64,000 nt of DNA from UBA7434 sp042090785 (GTDB taxonomy: Bacteria; Pseudomonadota; Gammaproteobacteria; Pseudomonadales; UBA7434). Below are positions 36,507-46,488 of this stretch, one piece after another. Position numbers and translations under genes: made by a program. The DNA is taken from positions 124,001 to 188,000 of the forward strand of contig JBELIP010000002.1 in the NCBI GenBank assembly GCA_042090785.1, in the 5' to 3' direction. A model generated the notes under the pieces. It was not told where the DNA came from. It was given only the letters and a program-made list of their open reading frames with translations, and ran no database searches. Position 1 is the stretch's first letter. Every line of letters starts with the position of its first letter.

Positions 36507-37740
36507 GCACCACCCCTGCTCGCTTAGAGGGTTTTGCCGAAGAGCGAAGATCGGTGAGTAAATCACGAGTGCCACGTACGCCGTATTTTTTAACCGATGT
36601 ATCGGCTTCTTCAAACATTAACTCGCGATGAATACGCATAATTAATGCAACAAGTACACAGCTAATTAATAAACTACTCCCTCCATAACTTAAAAACGGT
36701 AAGGTCAAACCTTTAGTCGGCAACAAACCAATATTGACACCTACATTAATAATTAACTGCGCAGAAAATACCAAAGCCACTCCATAAGCCACATAAGCAC
36801 CAAATGCCCGACCCATAGATTCGGCTTTTCTAGCAATCATCAAAATTCGACTAATAAAAACAACATAGATTAGCAAGGCCGCTAAGCAACCAATAAACCC
36901 AAGCTCCTCACCCATAATGGCAAAAATAAAATCAGTATGCGCTTCGGGCAAGTAAAATAGTTTTTGAATGCTGTTACCCAAACCAAGGCCAAACCAATCA
37001 CCGCGTCCAAACGCAATTAACGATTGCGTTAATTGATAACCTTCGCCAAATTGATCTGCCCATGGGTCCAAGTAGGCATAGAGTCGCTGCATACGATAAG
37101 GCGAAGAAATAACAACAAAAAAGCCGACTATAGCAACAGCAATAGATGAGAATAAAAATTCCCAGATGCGGACACCGCCCAAGAAAAGCATTCCTAGTGC
37201 AGCACCAGACAACACAACAACAGCACCAAAATCTGGCTCTAGCAACAATAACACCACCAGACCAGTCATAATAAATAGCGGATTAAGAAAGCCTAACCAA
37301 TGGCTTCTAACCAAGTCATGTTGGCGCACTAAATAATTACCTAGGTAAACAATCACACCAAGCTTAGCGACTTCCGAACCCTGCAAAGTAAAAGGCCCAA
37401 GCGACAACCATCGCGTTGCACCATTAGCCGTTCTACCAAAGCCTGGAATTAAAATAAGTATTAGAATAGCGAAACTCGCTACCAACAAATAAGGCCCGCT
37501 CTTTTCCCAAAGCGATAATGGAATTTTGAATGCAGCAACTGAGGCAACACAAGCAACTATCATATAAACCAAATGACGACGAGTATGAAATAAAGCATCA
37601 CCATAACGGCTGCTGGCATAATCCATTGATGCCGAACAAATCATGACTAAACCTAGCGATAACAATGCACAGACACTGCCCAACAAGACAAAATCGATAG
37701 AAGGAACATTAGCGTCTAAAGAGGATGGCAGTCGAGCCAT
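36499..37740 (-). CDS. ftsW: Lipid II polymerase FtsW (SEDS protein)
   Basis: 413-aa SEDS-family septal glycosyltransferase with about ten membrane segments. Family signatures are LLLEPDFGAVVVL (catalytic Asp region), GRGDWFGLGLGNSIQKLFYLPEAHTDF (segments), and TKGLTLPFLSYGGSSLL near the C-terminus. It pairs with FtsI for septal wall synthesis. It sits between murD and murG, two bases after murD. Confidence 0.98.
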   Translation of the reverse strand: MARLPSSLDANVPSIDFVLLGSVCALLSLGLVMICSASMDYASSRYGDALFHTRRHLVYMIVACVASVAAFKIPLSLWEKSGPYLLVASFAILILILIPGFGRTANGATRWLSLGPFTLQGSEVAKLGVIVYLGNYLVRQHDLVRSHWLGFLNPLFIMTGLVVLLLLEPDFGAVVVLSGAALGMLFLGGVRIWEFLFSSIAVAIVGFFVVISSPYRMQRLYAYLDPWADQFGEGYQLTQSLIAFGRGDWFGLGLGNSIQKLFYLPEAHTDFIFAIMGEELGFIGCLAALLIYVVFISRILMIARKAESMGRAFGAYVAYGVALVFSAQLIINVGVNIGLLPTKGLTLPFLSYGGSSLLISCVLVALIMRIHRELMFEEADTSVKKYGVRGTRDLLTDLRSSAKPSKRAGVVHA

Positions 37741-37742
37741 GA

Positions 37743-39110
37743 TTACTGCGCCTCCTGCTGGTTAACATTTAAAGCAGCAACTGCCGCCTTAAAAATATCA
37801 CCACGCTGCTCAAAACCGCTAAACATATCAAAGCTTGCACAGGCTGGGGACAACAACACCATATCGCCGTTTTGGCTGTTTGATTCAGCAACACAAACGG
37901 CTTGCTCAAGACTATCAACACGCAAGACTTCATGCTGACCAGCCGCTAAGGATGCAAGAGTATTAGCGCCTTCGCCTAACAATATTAATTTACACTGCAG
38001 CGGCTTTAACGCGGTCATTAATGCAGAAAAGTCAGCGCCTTTCGTTTGACCACCAGCAATTAAAATAATATCGCCAGTCACCGATGAGGATAAGCCTTTA
38101 AGCGCTGCAACTGTCGCACCTACATTCGTTGCTTTAGAGTCATTAATATAACGAACACCGTTTATATCGGCGACAAACTCACAGCGATGTGGCAAACCGT
38201 TAAATTGCTTAATAGCCGCTTGCATTGCAGCAAGAGAAAAACCAGCTGCATCACCAATAGCCAATGCAGCCAAGGTATTTAAAAGATGATGATCGCCCAC
38301 TAAAGGAATATCAGAAACAGGCATTAATGGCTCAAAGCCTTTTACCAAGTAGCGTTCACCAGTAATATTTTTAACGCCATACTGTCCTAAATCGGGCACA
38401 TCTAAACCAAAGCTTTTCACCGACACATCAACCGTTTTTAATGGTGCGGTTAAGCTGTCATGGCGATTAAAAACAATATGCTTAGCTCCACGGTAAACAC
38501 GCTGCTTAGCTTGGTGATAAGCCATCATGGTTTGATGTCTATCCATGTGATCGGCACTCACATTTAATAAACAGGCTACTTCGGGCTGTAAATCAGCACA
38601 ACGCTCCAACTGAAAACTAGATAACTCAAGGACATAAGCATCATGCTTTGGCGATAATAAATTTAATGCCGGCTCACCTAAGTTACCGCCAACGCCAGCG
38701 CTAATATTTGCGCATTTGGCCATCTCGCCCACCAGCGTAGTAACAGTGCTTTTTGCATTAGAGCCACTAATAGCAATAACAGGTGCAGTTGCATGCTGAG
38801 CAAATAAATCGATATCGCCAGTTAATACAGCACCGCGTGAAAGTGCTGTTGCAAACAATGAATCGTCTTTTGCAATACCTGGACTTAAATAAATTTCATT
38901 GGCGTCATCAACCCATTCATCATGGCCGCTGCCAAAACGAATATCAACGTTAGGAAATTCTTGTAACAACGCTTGTATACAAGGAGGCTGTTCACGAGTA
39001 TCTAGCACACTAAATGACAAACCCAAGCGCATAAAATGACGCATGCAGGATTTGCCGGTAACACCCAGCCCCACAATTAAACGTCTTTTATCTGTTTGAA
39101 TTAAATTCAT
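37743..39110 (-). CDS. murD: UDP-N-acetylmuramoylalanine--D-glutamate ligase
   Basis: 455-aa Mur ligase adding D-Glu. The N-terminal IVGLGVTGKSC binds the UDP-sugar, ISGSNAKSTVTTLVGEM is the ATP loop, and NDSKATNVGATVAAL (about 320) is conserved. The ATG at 39110 is chosen because MNLIQTDKRRLIVGLG fits the family start. The frame extends to a GTG at 39215, only a few bases after mraY. The ribosome binding site at 39110 is weak (AGAG), so translation could begin earlier. Confidence 0.95.
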   Translation of the reverse strand: MNLIQTDKRRLIVGLGVTGKSCMRHFMRLGLSFSVLDTREQPPCIQALLQEFPNVDIRFGSGHDEWVDDANEIYLSPGIAKDDSLFATALSRGAVLTGDIDLFAQHATAPVIAISGSNAKSTVTTLVGEMAKCANISAGVGGNLGEPALNLLSPKHDAYVLELSSFQLERCADLQPEVACLLNVSADHMDRHQTMMAYHQAKQRVYRGAKHIVFNRHDSLTAPLKTVDVSVKSFGLDVPDLGQYGVKNITGERYLVKGFEPLMPVSDIPLVGDHHLLNTLAALAIGDAAGFSLAAMQAAIKQFNGLPHRCEFVADINGVRYINDSKATNVGATVAALKGLSSSVTGDIILIAGGQTKGADFSALMTALKPLQCKLILLGEGANTLASLAAGQHEVLRVDSLEQAVCVAESNSQNGDMVLLSPACASFDMFSGFEQRGDIFKAAVAALNVNQQEAQ

Positions 39111-39221
39111 TACTCTACTTTTTTTACGTACATTACTTTCATCAATAAGCAAATTGCATTGCTTAAATATAAAATGCTTATTGTCTACTCTTGCTTCATG
39201 GCCAAGCATAGACACAGCGAC

Positions 39222-40304
39222 CTAACGCAACTTCAATGTTGCAAGACCGAACAACACCAGCATTACCGTGATAATCCAAAATCGAACAATCACTCGCGGC
39301 TCTGGCCAACCTTTTAATTCAAAATGATGATGCAAAGGCGCCATCATAAAAATGCGCTTGCCTCTTAACTTAAACGAAGCCACTTGCAATATGACCGACA
39401 GTGTCTCGGCAACAAAAATACCGGCCATAATAAAAAATACAATTTCATGGCGAGTGATTAACGCAATAGCCCCAAGCGCCGCACCTAATGCTAAAGCGCC
39501 AACATCACCCATAAACACTTGAGCTGGATAAGTGTTAAACCAAAGAAAACCTAAACCTGCCCCACCTAAGGCACCACAGTAGATAACCAACTCGCCAGCA
39601 CCAGGGATAAAAGGAATATGTAGATAACGCGAAAACTCAGCATGGCCCGCCAGATAAGCAATAATACCCAGCGCGGAACCCACAAGAACGGTGGGTAAAA
39701 TAGCTAAACCATCAAGCCCATCGGTTAGATTAACCGCATTACTTGAACCAACAATCACTAAGTAACCCAAGATTAAGTAAAGCCAACCTAAATCAAACAT
39801 AAAATCTTTGAAAAAAGGCACAATGAGTTGGGTTTCAGCGGGTAGCGTTGAAGTAAAGTACAGCGCAGAGACAACAGTTATAGCGGCAACGGACTGCCAA
39901 AAATACTTCCACTTTGCAGCCAAACCTTTTGAGTTTTTTTCAATCACTTTACGGTAATCATCGACCCAACCTATGGCGCCAAACATAAAGGTTACGGCTA
40001 ATACAGCTTGAATATAGCGATTACTTAGATCAGACCACAGCAACGTACTTATGCAGATACTCAATAGAATAAGTGCTCCGCCCATGGTTGGCGTGCCTGC
40101 TTTTACAAGATGAGTTTGGGGACCATCATCTCGAATACTTTGACCCACTTGATGGTAATTCAATTTTCGAATAACCCATGGGCCTACCATTAATGAAATA
40201 ATAATGGCCGTCATAACACTTAATATGCCGCGCAAACTTAAATACTGAAACACTGCAAAAGCGCTTATATATTGCTGTAAGTATTCAGATAATAAAATTA
40301 GCAT
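39222..40304 (-). CDS. mraY: Phospho-N-acetylmuramoyl-pentapeptide transferase
   Basis: 360-aa polytopic enzyme that makes lipid I on undecaprenyl phosphate. About ten membrane segments are present. Catalytic and substrate motifs: GTPTMGG (about 68), the DDYRK Asp pair (about 115), NLTDGLDGLA (about 190), GDVGALALG and the MAPLHHHFELKGW His cluster near residue 325. It lies five bases after murF. Confidence 0.98.
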   Translation of the reverse strand: MLILLSEYLQQYISAFAVFQYLSLRGILSVMTAIIISLMVGPWVIRKLNYHQVGQSIRDDGPQTHLVKAGTPTMGGALILLSICISTLLWSDLSNRYIQAVLAVTFMFGAIGWVDDYRKVIEKNSKGLAAKWKYFWQSVAAITVVSALYFTSTLPAETQLIVPFFKDFMFDLGWLYLILGYLVIVGSSNAVNLTDGLDGLAILPTVLVGSALGIIAYLAGHAEFSRYLHIPFIPGAGELVIYCGALGGAGLGFLWFNTYPAQVFMGDVGALALGAALGAIALITRHEIVFFIMAGIFVAETLSVILQVASFKLRGKRIFMMAPLHHHFELKGWPEPRVIVRFWIITVMLVLFGLATLKLR

Positions 40305-40309
40305 ATTCT

Positions 40310-41764
40310 TTATTTCGCCTTTGTATCCACTGAGCCACTTGAATGAGTACTGCTATCCAGTGCAGATACAACACGATCCATTGCTGCGCTTCGAGAACCT
40401 TTAACTAATATGACTGATGATTCACATTCGCTCGATAATAACTTTGCTATCAATTCGTCTTGAGTACTAAACAATTGCGCCATGGTTTTTTTGTTATCAG
40501 CCTGCTGACTAAAACCTGCTATTGTCTGCGCAGCAAATTCGCCTATCACGTAGACACAATCAACACCCGCAAGCGCAGCATACTGACCGACATTAAAATG
40601 CATAGCTGCTGCATCGCCACCCAATTCGGCCATATCACCCAACACGGCAATACTGTTTTTTATTGACGAACCATTTATTGGCGAATCAAAAGACACCAAC
40701 ACATCAATAGCCGCATACATCGACTGTGGATTGGCGTTATAACTATCATCTAAAATGTGTAAGTTGTTACGACCAACTAAACGACATAAGCGACCCTGCT
40801 CAGGCATAACAGCCGCTAAACCTTGAATAATATGGCTATCATTCACACCCACAGCTTTAGCCATGGCAATGGCCATTAATGCGTTACGCACATTATGAAC
40901 ACCCAAAAAATTCATCTTAATGGGCAGCTGGCTAGTAGTATTGGCAAGACGAATATGCGCATTAAAACTTAGGCCTTCTACATCTTGCTGAATATCACTG
41001 GCGTTAACATTGGCGTAACAATCGGTTAAGGCACACTCAATAAGCTGCTCTTTTTCCGCTTGAGCCGACAAACTCTCACGCCAATGGTTAGCAAAAACAT
41101 CATCTCGATTTATTATTGCCCAGCCATCCGCAGGCAGATTTGCATAAATTTCAGCTTTGGTTTTAGCGGTATTTTCAATATTGCCAAAACTACCCATATG
41201 CGCTTCGTTAATATTGGTAATAGCACTCACTTGCGGCTGACCAATATCGACTAAATAGTTAATATCGCCGAGCTTTGCTGCACCCATTTCTAACACGGCG
41301 AAATCGTGGCTATCACTTAAGCGCTGCACGGTTAATGGCAAACCAATTTCATTATTAAAATTACCTTGCGTAGCGCAAACATTTCCCACTTGATTAAGAA
41401 TAGCGGCTAACATATTTTTACAGCTGGTTTTACCTGAGCTGCCCGTCACCGCAATCACTTTACCTTTGTATGCATCACGATTTATTTTGGCAATAACGCC
41501 TAAGGCCGATAATGTATTCGTCACTACAATTTGTGGCAGCGCAATGTCCTGTTTCTCTTCAACAATAGCTGCAATAGCGCCACGCTTTGCGGCACTTTCA
41601 ATATACTCATGACCATCGACTTGTGCACCCGCTAGCGCAACAAACACATCACCGATTACCGCCTTGCGACTATCGATACAAACACCACTCACGAGTGCAT
41701 TTTCGCCAACTAACACGGTATCGTTGGCTGCAGCCAACATCTGCAAATCAATTCCCGGCATCAT
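40310..41764 (-). CDS. murF: UDP-N-acetylmuramoyl-tripeptide--D-alanyl-D-alanine ligase
   Basis: 484-aa Mur ligase adding D-Ala-D-Ala. The ATP loop reads VTGSSGKTSCKNML (about 110); DDSYNANPQSM (about 335) and LGDMAELG are family signatures. Translation starts at a double ATG (41764/41761) overlapping the murE stop codon by four bases. The upstream open frame reaching 41860 lies within the murE repeat tail and gives an Arg/Ser-rich sequence unlike MurF. Confidence 0.97.
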   Translation of the reverse strand: MMPGIDLQMLAAANDTVLVGENALVSGVCIDSRKAVIGDVFVALAGAQVDGHEYIESAAKRGAIAAIVEEKQDIALPQIVVTNTLSALGVIAKINRDAYKGKVIAVTGSSGKTSCKNMLAAILNQVGNVCATQGNFNNEIGLPLTVQRLSDSHDFAVLEMGAAKLGDINYLVDIGQPQVSAITNINEAHMGSFGNIENTAKTKAEIYANLPADGWAIINRDDVFANHWRESLSAQAEKEQLIECALTDCYANVNASDIQQDVEGLSFNAHIRLANTTSQLPIKMNFLGVHNVRNALMAIAMAKAVGVNDSHIIQGLAAVMPEQGRLCRLVGRNNLHILDDSYNANPQSMYAAIDVLVSFDSPINGSSIKNSIAVLGDMAELGGDAAAMHFNVGQYAALAGVDCVYVIGEFAAQTIAGFSQQADNKKTMAQLFSTQDELIAKLLSSECESSVILVKGSRSAAMDRVVSALDSSTHSSGSVDTKAK

Positions 41765-43377
41765 GATTCGCAATCCTGGTGAGCATCTTCGAAAGAGGAT
41801 GCAGAAGCGTTTTGAGCTTGATCTTGAACCTGAGCTTGACCTTGACCTTGAAAAAGACATTGTCTAACAACGTCGACATCACTAAACGGTAACGTTAAAT
41901 CTCCCACAATTTGAAACTGCTCATGGCCTTTACCTGCCACTAAAATCAAATCACCAGCAGCTGCTTGCTTAATAGCAAAGGTAATCGCTGCAGCCCTATC
42001 AGGCTCAACGTTGACATACTGCATATCGTCAACACCTAATAAAACATCATCAATAATTTGCTCAGGAGGCTCGCTACGAGGATTGTCAGAAGTAATCACC
42101 ACGCAGTCAGCTAAATCTTTAGCAATGCGACCCATAGCAGCGCGCTTATCATTATCTCTATCACCTCCACAGCCAAACACACACCACAGCTGCCCTTTCG
42201 TATGCGGTCTCAAAGCGGCTAACGCCATTTCTAAAGCTTGCGGTGTATGAGCATAATCAACGACAACCATTTTATTGGCGGTTAATTTTTCTGCCGCATC
42301 ACCAACAATCTCCATTCGCCCCTTAACAGCAGAGACATGACTAAAAGCCTTAACTAACGCAGCAAAATTACCACCCGCAGCCAGCATGGCCGTTAATGCT
42401 GCTAAAGCATTACTTAAATTAAACTCGCCAATTAGGGGAATGGTTATAGTAGCGCTACCCCATGGGCTCACTACATCACTACTAATTGAATTTAAGGAAT
42501 AACGCGTATTGCTTGCAAAAACATCTGCCTGCGTTTTATGAGTTGAATAGGTAAATACCTTGTTATGCGCTTGCAACTCTTGCGCTAAACGTTCACCAAA
42601 TTCGTCATCAGCATTAATGACAGCAGCATTAATGCCAGCAAAAGAAAATAAACGACGCTTAGCCGCAGCATAGCTGGCGATATCTTTATGAAAGTCGAGG
42701 TGGTCATGCGATAAATTAGTGAGTACCGCAATATCAAAATTAATAGCATCAACACGATGTTGGGCCAAAGCATGTGAAGACACTTCGATGGCAACAATAT
42801 CGCAGTCATCCTCATGCAAATCTTGCATACATGCTTGAAGCTGAACAGCATCCGGCGTGGTAAAACCCGTTTGCTGTAATTCGGTAGCTTCATGCTGATA
42901 GCGACCATAACCCAAGGTACCAATTAAACCACTTTGATGCCCTTGCGCTGCCGCCAAACTGGCAATTAAGTGACTACAACTGGTTTTACCATTAGTGCCA
43001 GTAACCCCAATTACAGTAAGCTTTTCTGTCGGGCTATTATAAAAACGACCGGCAATTTCACTGAGGTTTTGAGTTAAATTTTGCAAACTAATAATACTAA
43101 CCGCTTGCTGCTTAACAACCGTAAAAGTTTCTTCCGTTTCGGCCAGAACAGCAACAGCACCCTGCTCAATCGCATCACTAATATAATTGCGGCCATCAAC
43201 AGTTAAACCGTTTAACGCTATAAACAAATCCCCAGCAATCACATTGCGACTGTCGGTGGCAATACCACTAACAAGAATATTGGCACAATCATCGGGCAAG
43301 CTGTTGTCAGCCAATACACCCTGCACTAAGTCAGCAAGACGACACGGTGAAGCTTGTGCTGATAGCTTGCTAGTCAT
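41761..43377 (-). CDS. murE: UDP-N-acetylmuramoyl-tripeptide synthetase (meso-DAP adding)
   Basis: 538-aa Mur ligase adding meso-diaminopimelate. The ATP loop VTGTNGKTSCSHL lies near 128, VEVSSHAL near 200, and the DNPR motif that selects meso-DAP (SDNPRSEPPEQII) near 415. The conserved end GKGHEQFQIVGD...FSD is followed by a ~30-residue Gln-rich tail (GQGQAQVQDQAQ) not found in typical MurE; it comes from a CAAG(G/C)T-type hexamer repeat. The start is the ATG at 43377 with GGAAG upstream, two bases past the ftsI stop. ATGs at 43392 and 43410 are in frame. Confidence 0.96.
   Translation of the reverse strand: MTSKLSAQASPCRLADLVQGVLADNSLPDDCANILVSGIATDSRNVIAGDLFIALNGLTVDGRNYISDAIEQGAVAVLAETEETFTVVKQQAVSIISLQNLTQNLSEIAGRFYNSPTEKLTVIGVTGTNGKTSCSHLIASLAAAQGHQSGLIGTLGYGRYQHEATELQQTGFTTPDAVQLQACMQDLHEDDCDIVAIEVSSHALAQHRVDAINFDIAVLTNLSHDHLDFHKDIASYAAAKRRLFSFAGINAAVINADDEFGERLAQELQAHNKVFTYSTHKTQADVFASNTRYSLNSISSDVVSPWGSATITIPLIGEFNLSNALAALTAMLAAGGNFAALVKAFSHVSAVKGRMEIVGDAAEKLTANKMVVVDYAHTPQALEMALAALRPHTKGQLWCVFGCGGDRDNDKRAAMGRIAKDLADCVVITSDNPRSEPPEQIIDDVLLGVDDMQYVNVEPDRAAAITFAIKQAAAGDLILVAGKGHEQFQIVGDLTLPFSDVDVVRQCLFQGQGQAQVQDQAQNASASSFEDAHQDCES
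41813..41855 (-). repeat. Hexanucleotide repeat tract in the murE tail
   Basis: Imperfect 6-base units reading CAAGGT/CAAGCT/CAGGTT on the coding strand encode alternating Gln with Gly, Ala, Val or Asp. The tract lies after the last conserved MurE motif, inside the reading frame, and just before the murF start, so copy-number changes would alter only the tail in steps of two residues. Confidence 0.7.
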
Positions 43378-43378
43378 A

Positions 43379-45175
43379 TTAAACGCTTCCATGCTGTTCT
43401 CGCACCGCAACAGTCTCGGCGTTAGCAGGAGTAGGCGTTACGCCAACATGTTCACGGGCCTGCCCGCCAAACTCATGCAAGCGATCGGGCGTAATATCCA
43501 TAAGGCGTAATGCCGACTGCATAACGCGCGAAAAAACCGGTGCAGCAATTTCGCCTCCATAATATTTTTCGCCGCTTGGGTCATCAATGGTAACCACCGC
43601 AACCAATTTAGGTGACGAAGCCGGAACCATACCAGCAAAAGTGGCGCGATACCGACGCTCTTCATAACCAGAGACACCCACTTTGTGCGCCGTACCTGTT
43701 TTGCCGGCAACGCTATAACCAGGAATTCGTGCCCGCGTACCCGTACCACCTTTCTCAACAACACCAACCAGCATGTCGCGTACTTCGCGCGTCACACTCG
43801 CTGAAATAACGCGATCACCTACTTGACCTGTATTTCTAGCAGCACGCTCTTTATCGCTTAGCTTTAATAGGCTCACTGACTGCTTAATACCATCATTCGC
43901 AATCACGGCGTAAGCGCGAGCTAATTGCACAGCATTTACCGACAATCCATGACCAAAAGACAGCGTGGCTTTTTGAATAGGCTTCCAACTTGGGTGATTA
44001 GGTAAATACCCTGCTTGCTCACCAGGAAAACCGGTGGCGCAATATTCGCCAAGCCCAGCACGCGCAAACAAGTCCTGCATCTCATCAATACTAAGATCTA
44101 ATGCAATCTTACTGGTGCCGACATTACTCGATTTACTGAGTATTGTCGCAAGATCAATTTTTCCATAGTCCTTAGTATCAAAAACACTGTGCCTGCCCAG
44201 CCGAATAAAACCTTTAGTCGTATCAACAATCGACGAGCCATCAAAGTCTCCCGATTCCAACGCTGCCATTACAGTAAAAGGCTTAACCGTTGAACCTGGC
44301 TCAAACAAATCAATTAATGCACGGTTGCGCATATTTTTAGGTAACAATTGACTGCGATCATTAGCATTATAAGAAGGCTGATTAACTAACGCCAAAACCT
44401 CACCCGTTTGCACGTCAAGAATAACCAGCGAACCCGACTGTGCTTTGTAACTGGCAACAGCAGTTTTTAATTCACGGTAAGCAATATATTGCAATCGCAT
44501 ATCTATAGATAACGCTAAACGCTGCCCTTCTGTAGCAGCTTTAACTAACTTAATATCTTTAATGATTTCGTGATGGGCGTTTTTCATTACCTGCTTAACA
44601 CCGGCTTCAGCGGTTAGCAGGCTGTCATACGATAACTCAATACCTTCTTGGCCATGGTCATCAACACCGGTAAAACCAACAAGATGTGAGGCGACCTCGC
44701 CAGCTGGATAAAACCGCTTATATTCGGTCTCAAAAAATACACCTTCTATTGCTAGCGCGCGAATACGCTCGGCTTTTTGCGGGTCTAGCTGACGCTTCAA
44801 ATAAACGAATTGGCTGTTACTTGCCAGTCGTTTGCGAACAGCACTTTCGCTCATAGCAACGGCTCTTGCTAAACGCTGAATACCTGCATCACTCATGTCT
44901 ACCAATGCCGGATTAACCCAGACTGACTTAACTGGCGTGCTAATAGCAAGCAATTCACCATTACGATCGACAATTTCTCCGCGACTGGCAGTAATTTTTT
45001 CGGTGCGCAATACGCGCGCATCACCTTGCTGCTGCAAAAACAGACGCCCGCGTTCACTATCGACAATTTGTAATTGACCTAGACGAATAACAATGGCTAC
45101 CAACGCTACTACCAATAAAAGCCAAAGCGGATAAACCCGCCACGACCATTTATTAAAGCGATTAGCATGGGCCAT
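43379..45175 (-). CDS. ftsI: Penicillin-binding protein 3 (FtsI)
   Basis: 598-aa septal transpeptidase. One membrane segment (about 17-37) is followed by the PBP dimer domain and the transpeptidase domain. Active-site motifs are in order: SxxK in EPGSTVKPF (Ser about 295), SxN in SKSSNVG and KTG in AGKTGTAHKVG. The start is the ATG at 45175, which shares its A with the ftsL TGA (TGATG); a TTG directly upstream is also in frame. Confidence 0.98.
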   Translation of the reverse strand: MAHANRFNKWSWRVYPLWLLLVVALVAIVIRLGQLQIVDSERGRLFLQQQGDARVLRTEKITASRGEIVDRNGELLAISTPVKSVWVNPALVDMSDAGIQRLARAVAMSESAVRKRLASNSQFVYLKRQLDPQKAERIRALAIEGVFFETEYKRFYPAGEVASHLVGFTGVDDHGQEGIELSYDSLLTAEAGVKQVMKNAHHEIIKDIKLVKAATEGQRLALSIDMRLQYIAYRELKTAVASYKAQSGSLVILDVQTGEVLALVNQPSYNANDRSQLLPKNMRNRALIDLFEPGSTVKPFTVMAALESGDFDGSSIVDTTKGFIRLGRHSVFDTKDYGKIDLATILSKSSNVGTSKIALDLSIDEMQDLFARAGLGEYCATGFPGEQAGYLPNHPSWKPIQKATLSFGHGLSVNAVQLARAYAVIANDGIKQSVSLLKLSDKERAARNTGQVGDRVISASVTREVRDMLVGVVEKGGTGTRARIPGYSVAGKTGTAHKVGVSGYEERRYRATFAGMVPASSPKLVAVVTIDDPSGEKYYGGEIAAPVFSRVMQSALRLMDITPDRLHEFGGQAREHVGVTPTPANAETVAVREQHGSV

Positions 45176-45483
45176 CAACGATCACCCTGCGAACTAGGCG
45201 TGGAGACAACCACTAACTGATCGGGACGAGGAACCGTCATAGATAAGTGCGCGCTAGCTTTAAATTCTATGGTTGCTAAGGATGACCAAGCACTCTCCTC
45301 AAGCAACAAACGACCCAACGTAACTTGCTGCTGCGTAGCTTCATTTTGCAGGGCTTGTAATTCAATAAAGAGCTGACGGTTTTTAAAAGACGTGTGAGCA
45401 ACAGCCAACGCAGACAGCGTTACAATAAACAGCAGCAAAGCGGCTATACGAAGATGTCGATGTGACAAGCTCAACGCAGACAT
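45175..45483 (-). CDS. ftsL: Cell division protein FtsL
   Basis: 102-aa bitopic divisome protein. A short cytosolic N-terminus and one membrane segment (about 12-32) are followed by a coiled-coil region (FKNRQLFIELQALQNEATQQQVTLGR) that pairs with FtsB. The conserved LLEESAWSS segment and the Arg/Pro-containing end are typical. It lies between rsmH and ftsI and is coupled to ftsI by a TGATG overlap. Confidence 0.93.
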   Translation of the reverse strand: MSALSLSHRHLRIAALLLFIVTLSALAVAHTSFKNRQLFIELQALQNEATQQQVTLGRLLLEESAWSSLATIEFKASAHLSMTVPRPDQLVVVSTPSSQGDR

Positions 45484-45534
45484 TAGTATTTGAATCCCCT
45501 CAGATTCGTTTTTAACTTCAAATATTCCGTTTTA

Positions 45535-46488
45535 TTACAAGCGCTCCGCGACTCGTAATATGGCACTGCGTGATCGCGGGTTATCTTTAACCTCTTCATC
45601 ACTGGCTTTGCCCGCCTTAACAATCATTTTCATGCGACGATTCAAAGCATCATCACGAACCGGGACAGAGGCCGGTAGCCGATCTCCATTTACCTGATCA
45701 CGAATAAATCGTTTAACAATTCTGTCTTCTAATGAATGAAAACTAATAATGGCTAAGCGCCCGCCATGGCATAGCAACTCAACACTGTCATCCAAGAAAC
45801 GCTTAAGCTGCTGCAGCTCTTGATTAACATGTATGCGCACGCCCTGAAAAGTTCGTGTCGCTGGATGCTTGCCTTTTTCAACAAACGGCATGGCATTATC
45901 AATAAGTGTCGCGAACTGATGTGTTGTTGTTATAGGTGTTTCAGCTCGTGTTTCTACAATGGCTCTAGCAATACGTGTTGCAAATTTTTCTTCGCCATAT
46001 TGGCGTAACACATCTCGTATCTCATCAACTTCAGCAATCGCTAACCATTCTGCTGCACTCTGACCCGAATTAGGGTCCATGCGCATATCTAGCTCACCGT
46101 CGCGCATAAAACTAAAGCCGCGCTCGGCCGAATCTAATTGCGGCGATGAAACACCAAGGTCTAACAAAATACCGGTGACCTTGCCTTGCCACTGCCTATC
46201 GATAACTAACCGCTCCATTTGTGCAAAATCGCTTTGCGCAACGGAAACTTGCTTAAATTCTTTAGCCAACTGCTCAGCTACAACAATGGCCTCAGGGTCA
46301 CGATCGACAACTAACAACTGACCTTTGCTCGATAATCGCTCTAACAACAAACGGCTATGACCACCACGACCAAAAGTACCGTCAATATAAATCCCATCGG
46401 GATCTGTAAACCAAGCGTCGACTGTAGCAATATCTATTACGGCTTTATGCTCTAACGCTTTCGGCAAGTCTGTTTCGTGAGATGCCAT
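45535..46488 (-). CDS. rsmH: 16S rRNA (cytosine-1402-N4)-methyltransferase
   Basis: 317-aa RsmH (MraW), methylating C1402 in the ribosomal decoding site. The SAM motif DGTFGRGGHSRLLL lies near residue 37, LLDLGVSSPQLD near 108, RGFSFMRDGELDMRMD near 122, and SFHSLEDRIVKRF near 235. The length is normal. The ATG overlaps the mraZ stop (TAATG). Confidence 0.98.
   Translation of the reverse strand: MASHETDLPKALEHKAVIDIATVDAWFTDPDGIYIDGTFGRGGHSRLLLERLSSKGQLLVVDRDPEAIVVAEQLAKEFKQVSVAQSDFAQMERLVIDRQWQGKVTGILLDLGVSSPQLDSAERGFSFMRDGELDMRMDPNSGQSAAEWLAIAEVDEIRDVLRQYGEEKFATRIARAIVETRAETPITTTHQFATLIDNAMPFVEKGKHPATRTFQGVRIHVNQELQQLKRFLDDSVELLCHGGRLAIISFHSLEDRIVKRFIRDQVNGDRLPASVPVRDDALNRRMKMIVKAGKASDEEVKDNPRSRSAILRVAERL

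Noticed and set aside
36499..36614. Apparent 116-base overlap of murG and ftsW
   Set aside because: It arises only from an upstream open frame; the MurG-like sequence starts at 36506, leaving a normal 8-base overlap.
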